A stretch of DNA of 49,420 nt, taken from positions 1 to 49,420 of the forward strand of contig CBFHNR010000018.1 in the NCBI GenBank assembly GCA_965657215.1. Direction: 5' to 3'. Source of the stretch: JAHEJA01 sp965657215. GTDB lineage: Bacteria; Pseudomonadota; Alphaproteobacteria; Rhodobacterales; Rhodobacteraceae. This document shows positions 42,643 to 49,420 of the stretch, one piece after another. Below the pieces are notes generated by a model. It was given only the letters and a program-made list of their open reading frames with translations. It was not told where the DNA came from and searched no databases. Each line of letters begins with the position of its first letter. The first letter of the stretch is position 1. The position numbers were made by a program, and so were the translations under genes.

Positions 42643-43765
42643 ATGCCAAGTAGGCAGATTTTGAAGGGGCCAAGTTCGCCTCACTAAACAAAGGCATATT
42701 ATTCTTTATGTGCCGCTCGACGAGATTACGAGCCTGCCGCCCACCAATGAGAGGGCGCGCAGGTGTCACAGGATCAGAATTTTGCGCAATTAAATTTAGC
42801 TTGCGCTGATCTGCAACTGTCAAAGCTTGAATCGCCATTGGCCCTGGGTACAGGCTTTCGCTCCAGCATCCGTGGGCTAAAATAACCTCATGTGATCCAC
42901 AAAATAGATGCACATACGTGACTGGTGCACGTTTTGGCATTTCTTCAACGCCCTCTACTTCGGTCAAATGCTTGGAGGCGACTAAGACTTCTTTGGTTCC
43001 AAACATCCGACGTGCAATTTTAGACCTGATCAACATTCTGTGCTGAGGTGAGACCATCATAGGTGTCTCTGGGACGTCACAGCCTAATGAGCCCGTGTCG
43101 AACAAAATCGGGGCGTGTTTAGGATCGGATACAGAGTGTGCAACATGATGTAGGCGCTGGAATCCTCGGTCTCGTGTGAGAACTCTGTTCCCCTTTTTCA
43201 GTGTTTCCACTGCGCGTGGACCTTCGCTGGTTTCGATCAAAGTTCCGGCCGCAAAGCAGGCTATAACAGAATTATCTTGGGTATAGGCGGCGGCGGTGCG
43301 ATTACCATCGCTGTCAAATTGGATTGACGTCGAATTTCCGGCACTTCCTGCGTTGATGATCGAAGTGCCCGTTGCAGGACCTTCAGTTACCGTTAAGCCA
43401 TTTGCATTAATGGCGTAAGCATCAAGCGTTTCTCCCGTCGCCTCATTGGTTAACGCTACGGCGCGGGATTCTCCATTTCTTGCGTTCGCACCCGTAAAAA
43501 GTCCGCCTGACGTCGGAAAAATTGTATATATTGTATAGCTTGAGTTTGTAGGATGAGGGACACTGTAAACAGAACTATGACCTAGATTTAAAAGCCCGTT
43601 TACGGCACCATCTGCACGTGAGCTCTCATAAATTGCGCCATTTTGGTCCAAAAAGGAGACCGTATAATTCGAGGGATCTTCACTTGTTTTTAGCGTGATC
43701 TCCAAAAACTCTGTGACACTCAAATTCGACACGTAGTGAATTTCAGAAATGAACCCAACCTTCAC
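42641..43765 (-). CDS. Hint-domain protein 1 with lamin-tail-like N-terminal domain
   Basis: A 374-residue protein with no classical signal peptide. The start GFISEIHYVSNLSVTEFLEI resembles lamin-tail/ExeM-type N-terminal domains found in secreted proteins. A Hint domain begins at C170 (ACFAAGTLIETSEGP) and continues through VSPQHRMLIRSKI and GSHEVILAHGCWSESLY. The tail contains ERHIKNNMPL (residues 350-359). Hint domains can self-cleave at the first Cys, but no terminal His-Asn splicing motif is seen, so splicing is unlikely. The start is GTG at 43765 with AAGGG upstream. It shares Hint and tail with the protein at 45181-46251. Secretion by a type I route is inferred. Confidence 0.82.
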   Translation of the reverse strand: MKVGFISEIHYVSNLSVTEFLEITLKTSEDPSNYTVSFLDQNGAIYESSRADGAVNGLLNLGHSSVYSVPHPTNSSYTIYTIFPTSGGLFTGANARNGESRAVALTNEATGETLDAYAINANGLTVTEGPATGTSIINAGSAGNSTSIQFDSDGNRTAAAYTQDNSVIACFAAGTLIETSEGPRAVETLKKGNRVLTRDRGFQRLHHVAHSVSDPKHAPILFDTGSLGCDVPETPMMVSPQHRMLIRSKIARRMFGTKEVLVASKHLTEVEGVEEMPKRAPVTYVHLFCGSHEVILAHGCWSESLYPGPMAIQALTVADQRKLNLIAQNSDPVTPARPLIGGRQARNLVERHIKNNMPLFSEANLAPSKSAYLA

Positions 43766-43868
43766 AACATAAACCCTTTTCCAAATTGCCGTTTTTACAA
43801 GGCACGAAACCTTAGTAGTACAACGGCAGGACTAGGATTTTTTTAGGTTTTAGTCGGCTTTAATGAGC

Positions 43869-44783
43869 TCAATATACTTTTGGAACATAGAGTTCGTCGG
43901 GTAAAACACGTCTTTCATAGTCGGGATTAAACACACGATCCGGCAGAGTGACTTTTTCATGGTCGACCTCTTTGTAAGGAATTTTGCTCAGAATATGTTC
44001 GATGCAATTTAGACGTTCTCGTTTTTTGTCGTTCCCCTCAACGATATACCAGGGTGCCTCAGGAATGTTGGTTCGTGAGAACATATCCTCTTTGGCTTTG
44101 GTATAATCTTCCCATCTGATACGGCTTTCTAGATCCATAGGCGACAGCTTCCATTGCTTCATCGGATCATGGATACGCATCATAAACCGAAGCTGTTGTT
44201 CCTCATCCGTGATCGAAAACCAATATTTCAACAAAATGATACCAGAGCGAACAAGCATGCGTTCAAATTCTGGAACATCTCGGAAGAACTGTTCGACTTC
44301 ATCATCGCTTGCAAACCCCATGACGCGTTCGACACCAGCCCGATTGTACCAAGACCGATCAAACAGAACCATTTCTCCGCCTGCCGGAAGGTGTGGCACA
44401 TATCGCTGAAAATACCACTGGGATTTTTCACGTTCTGTTGGTGCAGGAAGCGCAACAACACGCGCGACCCGAGGGTTCAAGCGCTGTACAATGCGTTTAA
44501 TCACTCCCCCCTTGCCCGCACTATCACGACCTTCACAGAGAATGAGGACTTTGGCACCAGTTTCAGCCACCCAATCATGAAGTTTGATGAGTTCAATCTG
44601 AAGCCTGAGCAAATTCCGATAATAAGTCCGACGATCCAACATATCGGGATGCTTTTCGTTATAAATCTTGCGGATTTCTGCGCTGATGGCGGGTTGATTG
44701 AATTCGCCCTCAAAGAGATCATCTAGCGTCTCTTCTAGTTCTGCTTCAATCCAGTCTTTCGTTTCATCAAATCGGTCTGCCAT
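43869..44783 (-). CDS. ppk2: Polyphosphate kinase 2 (PPK2 class I-like)
   Basis: Starting at ATG 44783 the protein has 304 residues, typical of single-domain PPK2. It has Walker A GRDSAGKGG (residues 85-93), Walker B/lid FDRSWYNRAGVERVMGF, and RIHDPMKQWKLSPMDLESR followed by PWYIVEGNDKKRERLN. PPK2 uses polyphosphate to phosphorylate nucleoside diphosphates (or the reverse), balancing the phosphate and nucleotide pools. An upstream in-frame start would add 19 residues unlike the family. It lies alone between two Hint-domain genes that do not appear functionally linked to it. Confidence 0.95.
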   Translation of the reverse strand: MADRFDETKDWIEAELEETLDDLFEGEFNQPAISAEIRKIYNEKHPDMLDRRTYYRNLLRLQIELIKLHDWVAETGAKVLILCEGRDSAGKGGVIKRIVQRLNPRVARVVALPAPTEREKSQWYFQRYVPHLPAGGEMVLFDRSWYNRAGVERVMGFASDDEVEQFFRDVPEFERMLVRSGIILLKYWFSITDEEQQLRFMMRIHDPMKQWKLSPMDLESRIRWEDYTKAKEDMFSRTNIPEAPWYIVEGNDKKRERLNCIEHILSKIPYKEVDHEKVTLPDRVFNPDYERRVLPDELYVPKVY

Positions 44784-45180
44784 CGTCTCTCTCTTTGCTT
44801 TTGGACGTGATACATTCAAAATGTAACAAAGCCATTTCATACCATCTGGGAATACGTGTCAGACCCGTATTTTCCAATGCTATCGCAGGCAATCCTCGCC
44901 TAGGTTTGCGCTCTGTTACTATTTTTAAGCTCAGTCCACAATTGAACGTCCATGTAAAATATTGAGCGCCACGCAATAGTGCAAATATTCCGCGTGCCCT
45001 CCTTCATATTAAATCATTACATTTCAGAATGTTGGAAGAGTATGGAAATCTAATTTATCCCCAATCTGGCCACATTTTCGCCCCAAACGTTAACTAGCTC
45101 AGACCTGTTGTAAATGGTGATCTGTTAATTCCGTAAAAATTTCGTCCGACAAATCGGCGAAAAATTGGGCAGGGAATGGG
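44784..45180. other. Intergenic region of 397 bases between ppk2 and Hint gene 2
   Basis: An AT-rich stretch with no convincing gene on either strand. It must hold the divergent promoters of ppk2 and the second Hint gene. I see an AGGGAATGGG ribosome-binding stretch just before 45181 but no confident -35/-10 pair, riboswitch or tRNA-like fold. Confidence 0.6.
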
Positions 45181-46251
45181 ATGACTGAACAACTTTTGAA
45201 TACTGAATTTGCGACATCTGACGGCAGCAATAATCCAGACCATTGGGATGTTGTCGAAGTTAACTCTAGCCAAATCTCCGCTATGGGTGGCTACCTCGGC
45301 ATTACGAGCCAGAACGACGGCGATAGTTATATCCAGCAAACGGTTCACAACATTGATACAACAACAGATGCAACCTTTAGCTTTAGTTATTTTGACACCT
45401 CAATTCAGGTAAACAATCCAAGTATTTTCAAAATTTCAATTTTGGATGATCAAGGAAACGTAGCCTACGATTGGGAATACACGTCCAGCACAGCAGACAC
45501 GCTAACATTCACGCCACCGAGTGAGTCGTTCACTGTTAGGCTCGAAAACAACACGGTCAACGACATTTACGGGATGCCCGTTTATCTTGAATCAATCAGC
45601 TTGGATGCAACGAATTTGCCTGATCCAATCGTACCCTGCTTTGGCAAAGGGACCTTAATCGAAACAGAGAACGGCCCACGCAAAATCGAAGATCTCGAAA
45701 TCGGTGATCTCGTGGTGACGGTTGATAATGGACTTCAACCCATTCGTTGGATCGGGTGCTCGGAATTAACGGCAACAACCCTGTCAGCACATCCAAATCT
45801 TGCGCCGATCCACATTCCTGCCAATTCCTTAGGAAATGGAACGCCAACCGTGGATTTAGTCGTATCCCCACAACACCGAATTCTGGTCAAATCAAAAATC
45901 GCACAGCGGATGTTTGATACGGCTGAAGTCTTGATTCCCGCAATTAAACTCGTTGGGATTGCCGGAATTAGACAAAATTTCACACCAAAGCCTGTATCCT
46001 ACTATCACATGCTGTTCGATCAACATGAGGTGGTTATCTCTAACGGTGCAGAGACCGAGAGCCTATATACGGGACAACAGGCGCTTAAGGCTGTCGGCCA
46101 AGACGCTTATCGGGAAATCACCTCTTTGTTCCCTCATATTATGGACCCCGCATATGTCCCACCGCAGGCGCGTTTAATCCCCAAGGGCAAACTCATGAAG
46201 CAGCTCGCCGAACGCCATGCAAAAAACAACAAGCCACTTGTTCTGTCTTGA
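45181..46251 (+). CDS. Hint-domain protein 2 with beta-sandwich-like N-terminal domain
   Basis: A 356-residue protein. The first 145 residues are rich in Ser, Thr, Asn and Asp with alternating hydrophobics (TFSFSYFDTS, FTVRLENNTVNDIYG), consistent with a carbohydrate-binding-like beta-sandwich. The Hint domain begins at C153 (CFGKGTLIETENGPRKIEDLEIGD) and continues through VSPQHRILVKSKIAQRMF and FDQHEVVISNGAETESLY. The tail ERHAKNNKPL (residues 344-353) matches Hint protein 1. No signal peptide or RTX repeats are visible. The stop TGA directly abuts the stop of the convergent Lrp gene (TGATCA). Function is unknown; surface or secreted location is inferred. Confidence 0.82.
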   Translation: MTEQLLNTEFATSDGSNNPDHWDVVEVNSSQISAMGGYLGITSQNDGDSYIQQTVHNIDTTTDATFSFSYFDTSIQVNNPSIFKISILDDQGNVAYDWEYTSSTADTLTFTPPSESFTVRLENNTVNDIYGMPVYLESISLDATNLPDPIVPCFGKGTLIETENGPRKIEDLEIGDLVVTVDNGLQPIRWIGCSELTATTLSAHPNLAPIHIPANSLGNGTPTVDLVVSPQHRILVKSKIAQRMFDTAEVLIPAIKLVGIAGIRQNFTPKPVSYYHMLFDQHEVVISNGAETESLYTGQQALKAVGQDAYREITSLFPHIMDPAYVPPQARLIPKGKLMKQLAERHAKNNKPLVLS

Positions 46252-46722
46252 TCACTCAACAGGGAGCGCCGTTGTTTTGAATACGGTGCGAAGCGCAAAA
46301 GAAGACTGCATTTGCGTCACTCCGGGAAGTCGGGTCAAATATTGACGGTGAATGCGGGCAAAGTCTTCTGTGTCTTCGGCGACGAGCTTGAGAATGTAAT
46401 CTGCGGTCCCTGCCATCAAGTGGCATTCCAATACATTTGGAATCCGCGCCGCCGCTTTTTCAAAGGCTTCTAAGACTTCGTCTGCTTGTGCGGACAAAGT
46501 GATTTCAACAAAAATAGTCGCTGGCACCCCGATTTTGCGCGGATTTAAGAGGGCGACATAATCCCTGATAAAGCCATCTTTTTCTAAACGTTGCACCCGT
46601 CTATGGCACGCAGATGCAGAGAGATGAACGTGATCTGCCAAGTCCGCATTAGACATGCGGCCGCTTTTCTGAAGTATAGACAAGATTCGACGATCAATCG
46701 AATCTAAGGGAATATCACGCAC
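46252..46722 (-). CDS. Lrp/AsnC family transcriptional regulator
   Basis: A 156-residue Lrp/AsnC protein. The N-terminal helix-turn-helix contains SIDRRILSILQKSGRMSNAD and HVHLSASACHRRVQRLEKDG. The C-terminal RAM domain (about residues 65-145) includes ECHLMAGTADYILKLVAED for amino-acid effector binding. The start is GTG at 46722 with AGGATC upstream; no nearby ATG fits. The target genes are not obvious. A 7-base inverted repeat GTCTATC-N5-GATAGAC about 100 bases upstream could be its site. Confidence 0.9.
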   Translation of the reverse strand: MRDIPLDSIDRRILSILQKSGRMSNADLADHVHLSASACHRRVQRLEKDGFIRDYVALLNPRKIGVPATIFVEITLSAQADEVLEAFEKAAARIPNVLECHLMAGTADYILKLVAEDTEDFARIHRQYLTRLPGVTQMQSSFALRTVFKTTALPVE

Positions 46723-46816
46723 TAAATTGATCCTATTTCTGCAATTAGTCGAATGTTACACCCATAAACGATCACTTTATGGATAAAACCACAAGAGACT
46801 TCTCAACAATAAATGT

Positions 46817-46835
46817 GTCTATCCTAGCGATAGAC
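46817..46835. promoter_or_regulatory. Inverted repeat GTCTATC-N5-GATAGAC upstream of the Lrp gene
   Basis: Perfect 7-base arms at 46817-46823 and 46829-46835 around CTAGC. It lies in the 258-base gap between the Lrp gene and the mscL terminator, about 95 bases upstream of the Lrp start. An operator role is inferred. The remaining gap is AT-rich with a 12-base palindrome CTACGCGCGTAG (46911-46922). Confidence 0.35.
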
Positions 46836-46950
46836 GAACATAAAAATCCAATGTCCAGCTTGTGATATTTGGGATAGCTTGCACGTTTTCATGAAAATAT
46901 AAAAATGCCGCTACGCGCGTAGGAATGACCCCACGTAGTTTTCCTAAAGG

Positions 46951-46976
46951 AAAAGCCCCCGATAACGGGGGCTTTA
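46951..46976 (-). terminator. Rho-independent terminator after mscL
   Basis: AAAGCCCCC (46952-46960) and GGGGGCTTT (46967-46975) form a perfect 9-base stem with a 6-base loop, just past the mscL stop codon at 46981. On the minus strand it runs into TTTTCC. Confidence 0.82.
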
Positions 46977-46980
46977 AATA

Positions 46981-47391
46981 TTATTTTTTCAAAGAGTCGC
47001 GAATTTCCACAAGGATATCCAATTCGCTTGGACCTTTTGGCGCTTCTGGCGCTGGCTCTTCTTTTTTCTTGGTTTTGTTGACTGCGCGCACAAGCATGAA
47101 CACAACAAACGCAATGACCAAGAAGTTGATAATCGCCATGATGAAACGACCGTATGCAAAGACGGCTGCGCCGGCTTCTTCTGCATCCGCCATACTTGCA
47201 AATTCGCCATCGCCAAGCAAAACATACAAGCTTGCAAAATCAACTCCGCCCATAAACAAGCTAATGATCGGATTGATCAAATCTGCGACCAAGGACCCAA
47301 CGATCGCTGTGAACGCGGCACCAATAATGATACCAACGGCCATGTCCATGACATTTCCCTTGGCAATAAAATCTTTAAATTCCTTTAGCAT
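46981..47391 (-). CDS. mscL: Large-conductance mechanosensitive channel MscL
   Basis: A 136-residue protein of normal MscL length. It has the N-terminal amphipathic start MLKEFKDFIAKGNVMDMAVG, the first membrane helix (IIIGAAFTAIVGSLVADLINP, about residues 22-42), a periplasmic loop, the second helix (FIMAIINFLVIAFVVFMLVRAV) and a charged cytoplasmic C-terminus rich in Lys and Glu. It opens under membrane tension to release solutes in hypo-osmotic shock. GAGGGAG precedes the ATG. It is a single gene with its own terminator. Confidence 0.97.
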   Translation of the reverse strand: MLKEFKDFIAKGNVMDMAVGIIIGAAFTAIVGSLVADLINPIISLFMGGVDFASLYVLLGDGEFASMADAEEAGAAVFAYGRFIMAIINFLVIAFVVFMLVRAVNKTKKKEEPAPEAPKGPSELDILVEIRDSLKK

Positions 47392-47527
47392 TGTCTCTCC
47401 CTCTTAAGACGTTGACGTGGCCGATATTGAATTCCCCCAGCCACAGATGTGATTTAACGAAATCACACCCCTGTTTTCATGGGAAAAAGGTATTATGTAA
47501 ATCAAAATCGACCAGTGAGGAAAACTA

Positions 47528-48223
47528 ATGTCTATTCAAAACCATCCCATTAATACGAAATGGCCTGCGCAAAACCCTGAAATAATTCAATTATATTCAT
47601 TCCCGACCCCCAATGGCGTTAAAATATCAATTGCACTTGAAGAGATGGAATTAGAGTATGAGGCCCATCGCGTGACGCTCTCTGATGCAGATGTCAAAAG
47701 CCCTGAGTTTCTGTCCCTAAACCCCAACAACAAAATTCCAGCGATTATTGACCCCAATGGCCCTGATGGCGACATGATTGAGTTGTTCGAAAGCGGTGCA
47801 ATTTTGATTTATCTCGCTGAGAAATCTGGAAAATTCATGGGCACGAATGACCGTGAGCGGTTCGAAGTCCTAAAATGGCTTATGTTCCAAATGGGTGGTG
47901 TCGGTCCAATGCTTGGCCAGCTTGGTTATTTCTATGCTTATGCTGGTGCCAAAATAGAGGATCCCCGCCCTCGAGAACGGTATATCAACGAAGCCAAGCG
48001 TCTTTTGGCCGTGATTGACAAACAGTTAGCCGATCGGGATTGGATAGCAGGTGATTTGTCGATTGCCGATTTCGCAATTGCCCCTTGGTTGGCGGGAATT
48101 GGACCGGGATATGACGCCCATGACGTGGTCGAATGGGACAGCTATTCAAACGTACATGCTTATCTAGATCGGTTCACATCCAGACCAGCGGTTCAAAAAG
48201 CAATCAACATTCCACCACGGTAA
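47528..48223 (+). CDS. Glutathione S-transferase family protein (YghU/YfcG-like)
   Basis: A 231-residue GST. The N-terminal thioredoxin-fold domain has IIQLYSFPTPNGVKISIALEEM (about residues 20-41; the TPNG turn is typical of Nu-class YfcG/YghU proteins), the NKIPAI cis-proline segment and ELFESGAILIYLAEKSG for glutathione binding. The C-terminal helical domain includes GDLSIADFAIAPWLAG. Nu-class members reduce disulfides or hydroperoxides with glutathione. GAGGAAA precedes the ATG. It is convergent with msrQ. Confidence 0.93.
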   Translation: MSIQNHPINTKWPAQNPEIIQLYSFPTPNGVKISIALEEMELEYEAHRVTLSDADVKSPEFLSLNPNNKIPAIIDPNGPDGDMIELFESGAILIYLAEKSGKFMGTNDRERFEVLKWLMFQMGGVGPMLGQLGYFYAYAGAKIEDPRPRERYINEAKRLLAVIDKQLADRDWIAGDLSIADFAIAPWLAGIGPGYDAHDVVEWDSYSNVHAYLDRFTSRPAVQKAINIPPR

Positions 48224-48233
48224 TATAACGGAA

Positions 48234-48260
48234 AGCAGCGTTGCACTATGCGGCGCTGCT
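48234..48260. terminator. Candidate hairpin between gst and msrQ
   Basis: AGCAGCG (48234-48240) pairs with CGCTGCT (48254-48260), a 7-base stem with a 13-base loop, between two convergent genes. No T run follows on either strand, so it may be an attenuating or protective hairpin rather than a true terminator. Confidence 0.4.
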
Positions 48261-48862
48261 TAGGCACTCCGGAGTGAACGCTGTCGCATGTTTTGCACAA
48301 CGCGATAGATGCTCAGCGCAATTATGGGTGAGAACTGAATAAGGGCTGGCGCAAGTCCGTCCCAATCATCCAAAGCGGCCCAATGCAGAACAGTGAGACC
48401 AGCAACGACATAAGTCAGGCGTTGCAAGCGTTTCCAACGTTTTGGACCCATCTTGCGCAGTGCATAATCCATTGATGTCAGAGCCAAGGGGATAAAAATG
48501 AGGAATGCCACCCAACCTGTCCAAATATAGAGTTCGCCTACTTGGGACATAACCCGATCCACGGACCCCCGATCAATCACATAAAAGAGCGTATGCAATA
48601 GAGCATAGCCAAAGGCGGCCACACCAAAGTATCGGCGATTTCGGACCAACCAACGCGGACCTCGCCACCCTGGTAACAACATAACCAATGGCGTTGCCAT
48701 CATTGCGATAATGGTAAACCGTGCCGCGAATTCACCTGTTGGGTGAAGCGCTTCATGGACGGCGCGCCCATCTTCGGCGGTAATCACACCAATCGAAAGG
48801 CCAATAGCAGGGACGGACAAAAGCACCCATAGATAATAAGGTGACAGATATTTTTTAAACAT
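48260..48862 (-). CDS. msrQ: Heme-binding membrane subunit of methionine sulfoxide reductase, MsrQ
   Basis: Starting at ATG 48862, with GAGGA upstream, the protein has 200 residues and about six membrane helices, matching MsrQ (YedZ; ferric-reductase-like heme b domain). Histidines within helices are likely heme ligands (for example in YALLHTLFYVI and LTVLHWAALDD). MsrQ passes quinone-pool electrons to the periplasmic molybdoenzyme MsrP, which repairs oxidised methionine. The msrP gene, usually adjacent, is absent here: pheT is upstream and gst is convergent downstream. Confidence 0.9.
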   Translation of the reverse strand: MFKKYLSPYYLWVLLSVPAIGLSIGVITAEDGRAVHEALHPTGEFAARFTIIAMMATPLVMLLPGWRGPRWLVRNRRYFGVAAFGYALLHTLFYVIDRGSVDRVMSQVGELYIWTGWVAFLIFIPLALTSMDYALRKMGPKRWKRLQRLTYVVAGLTVLHWAALDDWDGLAPALIQFSPIIALSIYRVVQNMRQRSLRSA

Positions 48863-48929
48863 GTTGAGTTCCTCGTAGACATTACCATTAAAACGAAGAA
48901 CCCCATCAATTCCGTCGAAATTATTAGAG

Positions 48930-48951
48930 AAAGGGGCCAAAAGACCCCTTA
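48930..48951 (-). terminator. Candidate terminator after pheT
   Basis: AAGGGG (48931-48936) pairs with CCCCTT (48945-48950) with an 8-base loop, just past the pheT stop at 48956. On the minus strand it is followed by the pyrimidine-rich TTTCTCTAATAATTT. Confidence 0.6.
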
Positions 48952-48955
48952 CCCA

Positions 48956-49420
48956 TTATCCGCGCAATTCACCGCCTGTTGCCTTGACCACTTTTTCAAC
49001 GATCTTGGCTGACACCGCTTCGATGTCTTTGTCCTTGAGGGTCGCCTCTGTGGGTTGTAGGCGGACAGTCATCGCGATGGATTTCTTGCCCTCTCCCAAC
49101 GCGCCACCAATAAATTCATCAAAGACATGCACATTTTCAATAAGCGCCTTATCTGCACCCGCCGCCGCATTGATCAAAGTCAAGGCTTCGACATTTGTAT
49201 CGACGACAAAGGCAAAATCACGATCCACCGCTTGCAAATCATTCAAGGCAAGCGCAGGACGCGTTGCACTTGATTTGCGTGGCATTGGGATCTCTTCAGG
49301 CCAGATGCTAAAGGCGACGGCGGGACCTTTGACGTTCATCGCCTCTAGAACACGGGGATGCACTTCACCAAAGACGGCAAGCATCTTTTTCGGGCCAAGG
49401 CAAATCCGACCATGACGACC
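48956..49420 (-). CDS. pheT: Phenylalanyl-tRNA synthetase beta subunit, C-terminal part (5' truncated by window edge)
   Basis: The frame stays open to the window end, so about 155 C-terminal residues of PheT are visible out of roughly 800. GRHGRICLGPKKMLAVFGEVHP (partly before the first internal Met) is the typical end of the catalytic-like domain. RDFAFVVDTNVEALTLINA starts the ferredoxin-fold anticodon-binding domain, and FDEFIGGALGEGKKSIAMTVRLQP is its conserved core. The beta subunit, with PheS, charges tRNA-Phe. The start lies beyond base 49420. Confidence 0.95.
   Translation of the reverse strand, partial: GRHGRICLGPKKMLAVFGEVHPRVLEAMNVKGPAVAFSIWPEEIPMPRKSSATRPALALNDLQAVDRDFAFVVDTNVEALTLINAAAGADKALIENVHVFDEFIGGALGEGKKSIAMTVRLQPTEATLKDKDIEAVSAKIVEKVVKATGGELRG

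Noticed and set aside
44154..44726. 190-codon open frame opposite ppk2
   Set aside because: Antisense to a gene with intact PPK2 motifs, with no ribosome binding site and no known domain.
42641..46251. Hint proteins as inteins or as a toxin-immunity locus
   Set aside because: There is no terminal His-Asn plus nucleophile for splicing, no endonuclease insert, and no small immunity gene beside either one.

Overview
The window looks like chromosomal DNA from a marine alphaproteobacterium of the order Rhodobacterales (Roseobacter-type). The evidence is gene content: a TrcR-like DUF1013 protein, DUF2794, COQ9, the RpoE/ChrR pair, a methylsuccinyl-CoA dehydrogenase, an alphaproteobacterial GAAC-N7-GAAC LexA box and Hint-domain secreted proteins. 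Base composition is about half GC. I saw no prophage, insertion sequence, CRISPR array, tRNA or rRNA gene. Coding density is very high, and many convergent gene pairs share or abut their stop codons. A 99-base N run (41087-41185) breaks two genes.

Layout. 1-1701: dnaX (3' part), ybaB and recR, a replication/repair operon. 1768-6390: TrcR-like regulator, periplasmic RNase T2, TauE/SafE exporter, acyl-CoA dehydrogenase (probably Mcd of the ethylmalonyl-CoA pathway) and a META-domain protein. 6371-9399: zinc uptake locus (znuB, znuC, zur, znuA) with one Zur box between zur and znuA. 9526-15901: HTD2/mesaconyl-C4-CoA-hydratase-like dehydratase, a DAO-type flavoprotein divergent from mnmD (possibly a split MnmC), a DMT exporter, a soluble lytic transglycosylase and dapA. 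15893-21964: urate catabolism (puuD, LysR regulator, uraH, puuE-uraD fusion, allA, NCS2 urate/xanthine permease). 22089-24866: a lone formate dehydrogenase alpha subunit.

25062-27953: histidine phosphatase and two saccharopine dehydrogenases (lysine-forming and glutamate-forming types). 28046-30216: two tandem, colinear soluble globin-coupled chemotaxis-type transducers. 30213-35589: SDR, MFS, DUF1365 and UfaD-like flavoprotein operon, divergent from rpoE-chrR, resembling a singlet-oxygen stress regulon. 35578-38157: cysQ-like phosphatase, pmbA/tldE and DUF2794. 38235-41086: SOS-controlled dnaE2, cut by the gap. 41186-42587: quinone oxidoreductase (cut), coq9 and rpsU. 42641-46251: two Hint-domain proteins flanking a PPK2 polyphosphate kinase. 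46252-49420: Lrp regulator, mscL, glutathione S-transferase, msrQ and the 3' part of pheT.

How it fits together. Most of the window is conserved housekeeping or metabolic sequence. The parts with the most unexplained structure are: the twin globin sensors; the paired Hint proteins, which share a C-terminal ERHxKNNxPL tail; a 12-base element repeated in both divergent promoter regions of the urate cluster; and the possibly leaderless SOS promoter of dnaE2. No wholly new multi-gene system is evident. These calls come from reading the sequence and recalling families; no database search was run.
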